Part shown: positions 21,278-30,441 of the stretch, in pieces
How positions within the stretch are numbered: the stretch's first letter is position 1
How the letters are laid out: each line of letters begins with the position of its first letter
Source: Auricularia sp. M13
Taxonomy: Eukaryota > Basidiomycota > Agaricomycetes > Auriculariales > Auriculariaceae
DNA: 64,000 nucleotides
Assembly (NCBI GenBank): GCA_037042915.1
Contig: CM073193.1
Coordinates: 8,432,001-8,496,000, forward strand
Reading direction: 5' to 3'
Translations under genes and position numbers: made by a program
Notes under the pieces: generated by a model
Database searches by the model: none
Told to the model about the DNA's origin: nothing
The model's input: the letters and a program-made list of their open reading frames with translations, nothing else

Positions 21278-23059
21278 TCAGAAGTTACATGGCGTCGCGC
21301 GGAAGCCGGTGTAATAGGGTCTCGGGGTAGCAGAACGCGAGGGCACAGCTTCGACGGAAAATTCGGATTCGGACATGAGCGTATCGCGGTAGTCTTCGAG
21401 AGGAGGTGAATGATCAGGTTCCATAATCGGGACCGCAGCACAACCCTGCTCCATACTCTGGGAAAGTGGCGGTAACGCAAGCAGCGCGTCCGCGCGACCA
21501 CAGTCGCCAAGCGGGCCCAGGTTCGGGAACTGGCTGTACAGGAAAGCGTCGAATGCTTGTTGATGGCTCTCCACCCAATTTGACGCGACATTGTGGTCAT
21601 CTCCAGTCTGCGCGGGGCCGCTCGTACGTCCTGATGCAGAGCGAATCGAGGGCTGCGAGGTGCCGGCCGCAGGGGACGAAGACCGAGGTGTCATAGATAG
21701 ATAAACGGGCGCGGGAAAATAGTGAAGCGTAGTTGGCGAGAACATGGGCGAGGAGGTGCCCGCCCACCGAGCTGAAGCAGATGCAATACGCGGGGTAGAT
21801 CCAAACTCAACCGGTTCGCCGATGGGAACTGCGGCCTCATCCGCCACTTGCGACGCGGGTTGAGTGGGCAAGACGGACGGCGAGGGACTGACGGACCAGG
21901 GAGCTCGGCGAGACACAATGCGCGGAGCAGGAACAAACCCGAGCGGTTCATCGACGAGATCCGCAACGTTGTCGGCCATCCCTGACGCGGGCGAGTAACC
22001 AGGAGACCTTGGCGAGTAGCGAGGCGAAGTCGGCGAATAGCGAGGCGAAGTCGGCGAATAGCGAGGCGAAGTCGGCGAGTAGCGAGGCGAAATCGGCGAG
22101 TAGCGAGGTGAGATGGACGAAGAGCGCAACGACGCGGAAAAAGACTGGACGGTGTCGTCGCGGCGTCCGTTTGAGGCACCACGGTAGGCTGACTGGTCAC
22201 TTCCTCCCGCGGGGAACCACGCGTAGCAGACAGAGGCAGTGGCAGAGATCCCGCCGCTTCGTCACGAGGCAAAATTGAACGAAGCCTGTCTCGCCAATTA
22301 GAGAAAGAAAGAGAGGTCAACATTCACACGTACCACCCGCACAAATTCTCTGTCGGCGCCATGGGATATAACGATGAGCGCAGCAGACAATGAGCGTTGC
22401 AGGGAATCTCGTTGCTGTCGAATTTGGCGTCGTGGACGGCAACGACGAGTGTACCGGCATCAACGCCCACCACCAGTCCAGCGACATTGGCCTTCTCGTG
22501 ATTTTCAAGGGGCTCGGACTTGCTAACGTGCCCGGTGTCACTGTTGATTTCGCACCTGTCCACGTCGGTCAGACCAGTCCGACCTGGATTGATATATGCC
22601 GCACCTGACTGTCAAAGCCGGAGCCCATGTCTGTCCGAGCCCGACTACGACTCCAAAAACCCCATACGCGGGAAGAGTGACAGAGCCTGTGAAGACGAGG
22701 GATGGAAGGGGAGAGGGTGACGCGTCGGACCGGACCGGGTTTTCGGAGATAAATACGTGCGGAGTTTTAACGTAGAACGTGTCGCGCGCGAAGTCCGCGG
22801 GCCCAAGAACTTGCGCGTGGGTGCCGTGCGCGATCAGACGCGTGTTTGGACCAGCTGGGACGGCCACGAGTACTGAGAGTTCCGTGCCTGCCCGGTATAA
22901 CGTCAATACTTCATCACGACAACCGAGGCATACAATAGACGAACCGCGAAAGTCGATGGTGGAGAAGTAGACATGCAAGAAAGGATCCCCGTTTGCCCCT
23001 GGGCAGACGACAATTGGGGACCGTAGTTCGAGCGACGCGTCAAAGTGGAAGTGGGGCAT
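21278..23059 (-). CDS. Array paralogue D with RNA polymerase II CTD-like heptads
   Basis: Exons 23059-22605, 22555-22334, 22285-22201 and 22144-21278 give 542 aa; all lengths sum to a multiple of three. N-terminus [13 protein letters not shown] matches E (MATFHFDSFLKLR). The phase-2 intron before the core Cys is conserved; the core reads CEINSDTGH, then [20 protein letters not shown]. Residues 269-309 are tandem heptads: YSPISPR, three [14 protein letters not shown] and a partial YSPASG. The remaining tail (to 542) is Ser/Pro-rich and acidic, with a loose internal repeat ([13 protein letters not shown] versus [13 protein letters not shown]), which supports this frame. The intron 22145-22200 that sets the heptad frame has a fair donor but a weak branch site. 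Heptads of this type are otherwise known from Rpb1, where they are phosphorylated and recruit RNA-processing factors; such a role here is inference. Confidence 0.7.
21980..22102 (-). repeat. 21-bp tandem repeat encoding YSPTSPR heptads
   Basis: On the minus strand the unit TCGCCGACTTCGCCTCGCTA recurs as a 21-bp period, five full units plus a partial one. In the annotated frame of gene D each unit encodes a CTD-like heptad. Neighbouring units differ at synonymous and single non-synonymous sites, so the array has begun to diverge. Confidence 0.85.
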
Positions 23060-23094
23060 GTCGAGAGCTCGAGCTTGTTCATGGCCAGTGCAAG

Positions 23095-23102
23095 CTTATA
23101 TG
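23095..23102 (-). promoter_or_regulatory. TATA-like box of paralogue D
   Basis: CATATAAG on the minus strand, about 37 bases upstream of ATG 23059. Confidence 0.45.
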
Positions 23103-23499
23103 TTCGCACGGCCTGTCACTTAGCATTTTGCATCCGAAGTGTACACGGACACCGAAGAATCACGGATTCGCAATCTCACAGCAATGTCAAACTAATTGCA
23201 AGCACACGGTATCTCTTTACATTACACAAAGAAGCCCTTGTCCGTCGAGCAACTATCACTGGTCCTTCCTAGGTTTACTCCAGCGCGCGAGCTTCAGGAC
23301 GAGCTGCGCAGCAAAATTCAACCCGAACTGGGGAGTTGCGGAAACTCGCTCTGTGAATATGGACCAATGCAAGTCTGCGAGATCACAGATCAGTCCAAAG
23401 AAATTTGAAAAGTCTGGGACTACATACCGAGCCTTCTCTTGCTGTTGTACGAATCTCGAGCGACCTAACACAGCCGTCACCCTGGAAAAGCAGTTAGCT

Positions 23500-24252
23500 T
23501 TAGCGGAAACTTCGACAAAAATGCACGCACAGCCGTGAGGCAAGTCGTCTGACGCAAGTACGGCCAGAGCAGAACAGACCACGAGCGCGATGTGAGCTTC
23601 GAGAGTTACAGTCATCCAATTCAAACTTCCGAACATCGATAGTCAGCGCATCACTGCTTGCACTGATAACCAAGCCCGATATAATAAGGACTGTGCCTGC
23701 GGCCAAATGCCGAAATGTGGCGAATGCATCAATTTGGTCGTCGACACGGCATCTGCAACGGACGTGAGTACTGCGTTTAAAGAGGACACGTAATTCAATA
23801 ACCTCACTGTAACCGGCGCAGGCAGGCGTCTAGTGCGCTGCACTGTAAGATCGAGAACGGAAAGCGGGAAGTTTTTTTCGCGCGCTAAAGCATCCGTGGT
23901 TGGAGCGACCACCGCGGGTGAAAAGCGAGCTTCCTCGGAGCGGGTAATGACAACGATGGATGTTGCTTCCACAAAAAGAGTGTCACAGACAACGTGCGCC
24001 AGGCCAACGACCCGCGCCCACGTCTCATTCACAATGGAAACGTCGTCGTTGGAGCCGCATGGCGTCGTGACACAGACGGCGAAGGTGCAACCTTTGATAA
24101 TGAGCGGGAGTCGGCGCAAGCTTCCAGGAGCGCGTACCATCATGCACCGTGGTAGAAAAGTATATCCGAACATGTGGCTTACGGTGTCGCGTGGGAATGA
24201 TGATGGAGGGATTGCGCAGCTTGAGGAAGCTGTCAAAATGGAAGGTGGCCAT
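23500..24252 (-). CDS. Array paralogue E, shortest family member
   Basis: Exons 24252-24138, 24091-23803 and 23752-23500 give 218 aa with phases 1 and 2, the same intron positions as A and B. N-terminus MATFHFDSFLKLRNPSIII resembles D. The core after the second intron reads CRVDDQIDAF, then TVLIISGLVISASSDALTID and VRKFELDD. It lacks the long Pro/Ser tail of A, B and D; the final 35 residues are Cys/Arg-rich and may be an extension past a missed splice site. A TATA-like box is at 24282-24288. A separate downstream minus frame (to 23256) could hold a further exon. Function unknown. Confidence 0.65.
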
Positions 24253-24281
24253 TGCACATGAACAACGACAATGCTCTGTCC

Positions 24282-24288
24282 TTTTATA
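24282..24288 (-). promoter_or_regulatory. TATA-like box of paralogue E
   Basis: TATAAAA on the minus strand, about 32 bases upstream of ATG 24252. Confidence 0.5.
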
Positions 24289-24701
24289 GTGGCCACTACT
24301 TGTCTCGGTCGACCCGTACCAGACAGTACATGAGGGAAAGTCTGAGGAAGAAAATGCCAGACAACGCAAGTGTCACGCAAGGCCGAGTGAGACATGGACA
24401 AAAGTATTTAAACCGCTCCAAATTTGGCAAGTCCGAGGCGTCTAAAAATGGAAATTACCCCCGTGTTTGACAGCTTAGGGGGAATATGGTAACTATACGA
24501 GGGGATCTTACGCGATGTGCTGACCGACTCCGCAGTAGCTTTGGCACGGTTTAGGAACGATGAGTGACGATGTGGGGTTTGAAATCAGGCATGGGACATT
24601 GCTCAGCACCTGCGCATACCGGACTTATTTCGTAGTCGGCACCTTCTTAAATACGCTGCCCCACGTCCAGAATCCTGTCTCAACATCCCCCGTCAGACAC
24701 A

Positions 24702-25145
24702 ATGCGCTTTGCCTCTCTCTTCACTGCCGTGGCCGTTGCTACCGTTCCCGCGCAGGCTTTCATCGCTTGGAGCGGCAACAACTGTGACGGCGACAAGGGA
24801 AACGACGTGAAGTGCGACGGAAGCTGCCACAGCTTTGCCGGACGCCACTCCTTCATTGTTCGTCTTCTTCACCGTTGCCTCACGGCGGAAATCTAATACG
24901 CTCTGCAGGCTGGAGTTTTTGAGGGCGAGACGGGCTGTGTCTCGATGTGGACGTCCTCGGGCTGCGCTGGACAGCGTTTCAACTTCACCAACCAAAAGTA
25001 TCAGCAGTGCACGGTATGCCTGAGCCTCGCGCTGCCACACAACGCTAGTACTCACGACCGATGACAACAGAACGTGAACACCGGAACGAGCATCGAGTCC
25101 TTCAAGTGCTGGATTGGCACCGTGCAGGGATGCCCTCAGGGTTGA
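24702..25145 (+). CDS. Small secreted cysteine-rich protein
   Basis: Exons 24702-24857, 24909-25013 and 25071-25145 give 111 aa with exact phase. Introns have GT-AG ends and a CTAATA branch site in the first. The N-terminus MRFASLFTAVAVATVPAQA is a typical signal peptide with cleavage after AQA. The mature part of about 92 residues has eight cysteines, compatible with four disulfides (NNC, VKC, GSC, TGC, SGC, QQC, FKC, QGC). No enzyme motif. Such proteins are common basidiomycete secreted or effector-like products; role unknown. Relatives survive nearby as fragments: an exon-3 copy at 27761-27848 and a signal-peptide exon at 48578, both next to F-box gene copies. Confidence 0.8.
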
Positions 25146-25948
25146 TTTCCATTCCGTCGTCCTCCCAGTTAGAGCATCGCGACTTCGAAAGATTCATACA
25201 TCTCTCCGCATTTATGTCCTTGTCTCAAAAAATATAGCCATTGAGCTGGTACGGACCCGCAACGAGCTCGTATCTAAGCAAGCAAAGTCGTATAATTGCC
25301 GACGCATCCGCAGGAGGAAAGCGATGGAAGAGGACAAGCAAACATCCGGCGGTGCTGTCAGAGTGCCGCTGGATGCAGTGGCAACAGTGTGGCAATAAAC
25401 CCTGGGCGCGCGCAGTCCCACAGCGCGCTGTTTACTGACTGTCAGTAAATCCAAGCATCGAAGCATAAAGGTGTAGTGCTGTTATGAGGGATATACCGAC
25501 TTTTGCACCAGAAGCGATGGTGCGGTCGAATGCAGAGTCGGTACTCCCAGGACCACTCCCGAATGACAGGTTATGTAAGGAGAAGAGCGCGCGGTGTCCT
25601 GTACCAGCAGATACGCGTGTTTTACGCATAATAAGGTTGCATTCTACATGTTGCACTTGATGAACGTCAAGAAAGGAGTGGCATTGAGGAATATTCGCAG
25701 AAGGCGTAATGCCAGCGGCTCATCAGATAAAATTTGCATGCAACTAGAGCTACGAGAGCATCTGAGAGTTGTGCAGAAGAACTGAATTACTGGCAATAGC
25801 TGCTCGTGCAGCGCCAGCATCGAAGAGTGGCCGTGGAGCCGGCTCAGATGAGCAGGCGGATCACAGGCAATTGCATCCGGAGTCGCTTCTTTTCCTCGTC
25901 CTCCAGAGTGAAGTCCACCTGCGCCACACGCTGCCACACTTCGCCCAG
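25146..25948. other. 5' flank of F-box copy 1, part of a segmental duplication
   Basis: From about 25220 the sequence is homologous to 51090-50405 read on the minus strand. The duplicated upstream part contains short open frames in both copies (CRRIRRRKAMEED versus RRLIRRRKVKG), but they are not aligned in length and I do not call a gene. Confidence 0.4.
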
Positions 25949-27695
25949 ATGCGCAAGGCCGTGACGTTTGATGACTTCAGGGCCTTCATACTCGACGACA
26001 TGATGGAGGCCGCAGGCTTCCAGGCTGATGGTCAAGACATCCCGTGGATGTGGTCCGCCGCAGTCGTCCAGCATCTTGACTTGCTGGTATGCAACATGCA
26101 CCGCTGGATTGACTGCGTCCACGTGGGGATTGGCAAACAGTACAACTGTCTCAATCCTGTCAACACGCTTCCCGTCGAGGTTCTGTGCATGATTTTCGCG
26201 GCGACAGGGGCGGCAGACAACATCGAGGAACAGCTCACTCTGGCCAGCGTCTGCCGCCACTGGCGCTCTGTGGCGATGGAGAACTCTGCACTCTGGTCCA
26301 AAATCACCATTGATAACAGATATCGCATATCCCGGCAGGTTGGTCTCGAGCTCGAATGGCGCCTCGCTCGAGCCGAACCAGCACCAGTCAGTCTATATTT
26401 TCGTTCCCATATGCCTTGCGCGGACGCTCGGCTCGCGGACTCACTGCTGCTGCACATGTATCATATACGTTCGCTCGAGGTGGACGTGCATCACGACATC
26501 TTGACGCGGGACTTGCGAAATGTGTTGACCATGCCGGCGCCATGCTTGTTGAAGCTTTCTATCGAAGCATACTCGGAGCGTGAAGGACTAGGTGGTCCCG
26601 TCGTTTGCCCTCTTCCAGACAATCTCTTCTCTGGCGATGCACCTCGGCTGCGGCAGCTAGTCCTGACCAATTTGCCGCCACCGCTACCGACGTGGCCGCC
26701 GCTGCGTAATATCGAGCGCTTCACACTCAATGCTTTGTCTGTGGAGGAATCGCCACTCGTCGCTGCGCTCCTATGCTGCCCCCAACTGCGTTTTCTGGCT
26801 CTCGACATCGAGTGTTTTCAGGTAGACGAGGCGGGGCCCGTGCGTCTGGATTCGATGCTGCAGAGTCAGCACATGGCCATCAAGTTCAATTTAGGGGACA
26901 CCTCGATATCCCAGATCCAGACGTTCTTGACGCATATTCACTGCCGGGATGCGAAACATCTGTTCATCTCCATCGTCGATAGAGTCGACGCGGCCGCATG
27001 GTTCATGGCCTCGGCTCTCGAGTGTGGAGCCAAGGAGCTCGATTTACACGACTGTCGCAAATCGGCAAGGGCGTTTGTTGTGACGGCCGTCGCTCGCACG
27101 TCAGCAGGCGAGGTTCGCGCCGCGGATTTCAGGCTGCACTCTCTCTTACCCCTGGCCCCGCTTTTCCCCTCGCTGTGCCATCTAACAATCGTCGAGAGGA
27201 TGTGGCCCAGAAAGTACTCTCCCGATATGCCGGACCTGCACACGCTCACCGTCGTGCTCGAGCACCCGGTGCTTTCCATGCGCGACACCACTGGCGCCGT
27301 GGGGTTGTTCTTTCTTTCGCTCCAGCCGGACAACGCTTGGTACCTCCCGGGGCTCCGCACGCTGAAGCTGGCATTCAAGGACCCATGCGTGGACCCGCAG
27401 ACTGGTCGACCACCACGCTCTGGTGGCCCGCCGCTTGTTGTTTCCGCTTATGACATCGCAACATTCCTTACCTGGCACCTCCGCTCCGACCGTCGCCTTA
27501 CCCTGGTGCTGCAAAACGTCAAGCTCTTCGAGCCGCAACATAGTGCAGAAGTTCAGCAATTGGAGGCGATGCTCGAGGAGCTCGTCATCGAGCCGCACTT
27601 TTCTCCCGAACCAGCAGACGTGCACGTCGACGTTTAGAATATCCTTCAATCTTCGCTCTTAGACAGTCTTCACATCATCTAATCTATGTTGAGCA
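25220..27695 (+). repeat. Segmental duplication copy 1 (with F-box gene)
   Basis: About 2.4 kb homologous to 48660-51090 in inverted orientation. Similarity runs from before an ATTGAGCTGG motif upstream of the gene to CTAATCTATGTT about 55 bases after the stop, then ends sharply. The encoded F-box proteins are of equal length and mostly identical. Confidence 0.85.
25949..27637 (+). CDS. F-box protein, copy 1
   Basis: Single exon of 562 aa from ATG 25949; this start is chosen because copy 2 and the pseudogene at 52608 share it (MRKA/MRQA). An open extension upstream lacks an ATG. The F-box spans about residues 70-119 (NPVNTLPVEVLCMIF, ASVCRHWRSVAM, ALWSKI). The rest is leucine-rich without a strict LRR register, including conserved blocks MPAPCLLKLSIEAYS and YLPGLRTLKLAFKD. 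F-box proteins bridge substrates to Skp1 in SCF ubiquitin ligases; substrate unknown. Large F-box families of this type are typical of Agaricomycetes. The inverted near-copy at 48716-50404 shows recent duplication. Confidence 0.88.
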   Translation: MRKAVTFDDFRAFILDDMMEAAGFQADGQDIPWMWSAAVVQHLDLLVCNMHRWIDCVHVGIGKQYNCLNPVNTLPVEVLCMIFAATGAADNIEEQLTLASVCRHWRSVAMENSALWSKITIDNRYRISRQVGLELEWRLARAEPAPVSLYFRSHMPCADARLADSLLLHMYHIRSLEVDVHHDILTRDLRNVLTMPAPCLLKLSIEAYSEREGLGGPVVCPLPDNLFSGDAPRLRQLVLTNLPPPLPTWPPLRNIERFTLNALSVEESPLVAALLCCPQLRFLALDIECFQVDEAGPVRLDSMLQSQHMAIKFNLGDTSISQIQTFLTHIHCRDAKHLFISIVDRVDAAAWFMASALECGAKELDLHDCRKSARAFVVTAVARTSAGEVRAADFRLHSLLPLAPLFPSLCHLTIVERMWPRKYSPDMPDLHTLTVVLEHPVLSMRDTTGAVGLFFLSLQPDNAWYLPGLRTLKLAFKDPCVDPQTGRPPRSGGPPLVVSAYDIATFLTWHLRSDRRLTLVLQNVKLFEPQHSAEVQQLEAMLEELVIEPHFSPEPADVHVDV

Positions 27696-27739
27696 CAATT
27701 GCTAATTCACGGCCCGTCATGGTCGGATTGATTCCTTCG

Positions 27740-27848
27740 CGGCAGGTCCTATTCACGACCGATTGCAACAGAACGTGAACACAGGAACCGCGTCGTGTCC
27801 TTCAGGTGCTGGCCTGACACAGTGCAGGGACGCCCGCGGGGTTGATGT
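27740..27848 (+). pseudogene. Exon-3 fragment of a secreted cysteine-rich protein gene
   Basis: The sequence from the end of an intron (CACGACCGATTGCAACAG) through AACGTGAACACAGGAACC to GGGTTGATGTCC closely matches the last intron end and exon 3 of the gene at 24702-25145. A one-base gap shifts the frame. There is no exon 1 or 2. It begins about 45 bases beyond the end of F-box duplication copy 1. Confidence 0.7.
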
Positions 27849-28373
27849 CCATGCTGAGCGTGCAATTGCAGGTCCTCAACCCCGCCTTCCTCCGACTCGT
27901 GCTCCTCAGGCTGCCGGTGTACAGCATTTCCGGCATCCCCTCAGGCTGCCGGGGCGTGTCGCCTCCGAGTCGGACGCCGGCTGGTCTCCCCGCGCTGCAG
28001 ACTGCATATCCCACCATGATATAACGGTACATCAAGGACAAATCAAGGATATCAGACTGGAGTCCGGCCCCATGGCCATACTATCGCAGTATCACGTGAT
28101 TCACGAGGATAATTCATTTCAGCATTCTGCTAAAAACGTCAGTCCGCTCACTGGGGGGGAAGCTCGAGGGAAGGAAAGAAGGCAGGAAGGGTTCAGGCCT
28201 CAGGCGTGACACCTCCCAGCGCACCCTGGCTCGATGTCCCAGTTTGGACAAACAGTACATTATAGAAACTACCTCGTTCATTCATTCATTCGTTTGGAAA
28301 AAAAGTGTCTGATGCTACAGGTGTATGTGTATATGCACAACAACGACATCCCTCTCCGCGCCATCCCCGTAAA
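27849..28373. other. Intergenic between F-box copy 1 and RNF10
   Basis: No gene recognised. It contains the 3' flank of the RING gene. Confidence 0.4.
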
Positions 28374-30441
28374 TCACCGCCGCCGCCTCGCGCCGCCCCC
28401 GCCTCCGCCAATGATGACGAGCTTGGACTTCTTGCCCCCGCCGCGGCGCCCACCACCACCCCCGCCGCCGCGCGTCTGCCCCTCGAAGTCGGCCCAGGCG
28501 TTGTCGAAGTCCTCCAGGTGGTCCTCGTGCGCGTAGTCCGCGGCATGGTCGTGATCGCGCGACGAGTGCAGCGCCGCGGCGAAGCTGCGCGAGCCCCACG
28601 CGCCTGTGGGCGCTGGACGCGCAGCCGGCGCGTCCTCGTCATCGTCGTGTTCTGCAGGAGGCTGCTCCTGCGGCACGAACAGCTCGTCGGGAACGGCTTC
28701 CCACACCTCAGCTGCGGGCGCAGGCGCAACAGCAGGCGTAATCCCCAGCCTCGCGCGCTCGCGCTCCTCGGCCTTAACCCGCGCCTTCTCGTCCTTCTTG
28801 TCCTTCTCCTTCCTCCTCGCCCGCCGCATGCGCAGCGCAGCCTCAAACGGGACCAACGCATCGGCGCCCACGACGTCCCTCAAATCGGCCTCGACGAACA
28901 CGACGTCGGCCGCCTCGGGCACATGACCAAGATACTTGCAGCGCTTGCGCAGCGCGTCGTCCACCGCGCCCTCCTGCGCCGCCTCGACGCGCACGGCGAT
29001 GACGTCCGGAAACGCCGCGTAGCTCCCGAAACGCGCGAGCAGCGCGCGGATGTCGAGCGGGTGCAGGAAGATCGGCGCCCCGCTCGCGGCCTGGTAGAAG
29101 AAGTACGTCGAGGTCGACGGCGGCGGCGGGTTGACGTTCTTGCGCGCGCGCGGCGCGCGGGCGGGCGTTGCTGCCGGGGACGTTACGGAGAGCAGGGCTG
29201 CGGGGACTTCTTCGGGCGCTGTCCCGCCACTTCCGGGCGTGGATGCCGCGCGGCGCTGCGATTCGTACTCTGCCCGGCGCCGCGCACGCTCGGTGATGGC
29301 TTCGGCCTCCTGGCGCGCGCGCAGCTCCGCCTCGCGCAGCGGGCCGATGTCCAGCGCGGACGCCTTGGCGAGCTGCCTGCGCACCTTCTCCTCGGCGGCA
29401 TCGACGAACGTGACGCCGAGCGCGTCGCCGAGGCGCTCGAGCGTGCGGCGCTCGGTGGCGAGCTCGTCGAGCTCGCGCGAGAGCTCGGCGATCATGTAGT
29501 CCGGCGTGGCGAGCATGAACTTGGCGAACGGGAAGACGTCGGGCATGAAGTGGAACGGCGCCTGGTGCGGCGGGAGCGCGTCCGACGGCCAAGTGGGCGA
29601 GCGCGGCAGCGCGAGCGTCGTCATCTGCGGGCGCTCCATGAGCCGCATCTGCAGCACGCCGTGCTCGGCGGCGGCGGACTGCTCGTCGTGCCAGTGGACG
29701 CTGCGCAGCTGGTGCGCGGCGACGCTGTCGAAGCAGATCGGGCAGCGCGCCCACTTGGTTGTTTCAGATGTGCCGAGGTAGTGCAGGATGCACGGGAAGC
29801 AGAAAATCTGGCGCGGGCCCGGTTTCAGCTCACAGTAGCAAGCTGCGAACGGCACGCACATGGCCGCACTTGGTCATCCGGGGCGCGGCGGGCGGCGAGA
29901 GACAGATCGGGCAGGCGTGGCTATCGGACGAGTCCCGGCTGACGTCGGCGCTGGACCCCGCGATGGTGAGGGCCGAAGAGCGGGGCACAATGACCTGCAG
30001 AATGTCCTGCCACTGGAAATATCTGCACAAGAGCTCAGCGCCCATTTACTGCTGAGCAGGCACAACGCACATGTCCGGGTCTGCAAAATGAACTGTATAG
30101 TCGCCATGGGGGTTCATTATGAAGCGGTACCTGTCCCGTGGGATGAGTCCTAGGATTATTCAAGCATAATTTCTCCGAGCTCACTGGGCGTTGACGAACT
30201 CTGCCGCACGGGCCAGTCAGCAAGGTAGCGAGGCCGATAAGGAGCCCGGGCACTCACTCTCCTTGTTCCAGATGCCCTGCTGGGTGCCCGTGCGGCGGCT
30301 CCGGCGGGGCGGCGGGAGGTGGGTCTGACGCGGCGGCAGGCTGAAGTTGAGGAGATGGTTGAGCGAGCCGGCGGCGGCGGCCATCTTGCGCTTCGAGCCC
30401 GGGCTGTTGTCGACGCCTGTCACGCGCTGGGCGGCGCTCAT
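28374..30441 (-). CDS. MAG2: RNF10/Mag2-type RING E3 ubiquitin ligase
   Basis: Exons 30441-30258, 30200-30185 (16-nt microexon), 30130-30071, 30022-29860 and 29807-28374 give 618 aa with exact phases. After an N-terminal basic Ser/Pro region comes the family-typical NKEKFVNAQYRFIMNP, then GDYTVHFADPD and FQWQDILQVIVP. The C3HC4 RING is split by intron 4: CPICLSPP, TKCGH, then FCFPCILHYL and CPICFDS. A central helical, Arg/Glu-rich region (residues about 230-300) and a further conserved block (IFLHPLDIRALLARFG) follow, then a basic linker and a Gly-rich C-terminus. Human RNF10 ubiquitinates 40S ribosomal proteins in ribosome quality control; yeast Mag2 is its relative. The domain order supports orthology well. 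Confidence 0.9.

Noticed and set aside
21691-22323. Alternative Arg/Leu-rich reading of the heptad repeat of gene D
   Set aside because: Needs no intron but gives an unnatural RRLRLA repeat and an unrelated tail; the spliced frame has an internal Pro-rich repeat and a longer open tail. Not fully excluded.
25241-25438. Short plus-strand ORFs in the 5' flank of F-box copy 1
   Set aside because: The matching region of copy 2 has a different frame structure, so the conservation is of DNA, not of protein.
28305-29942. 545-codon plus-strand open frame
   Set aside because: It is antisense to the RNF10 exons, Arg-rich, and follows the codon bias of the opposite strand; the minus strand carries clear RING and family motifs.
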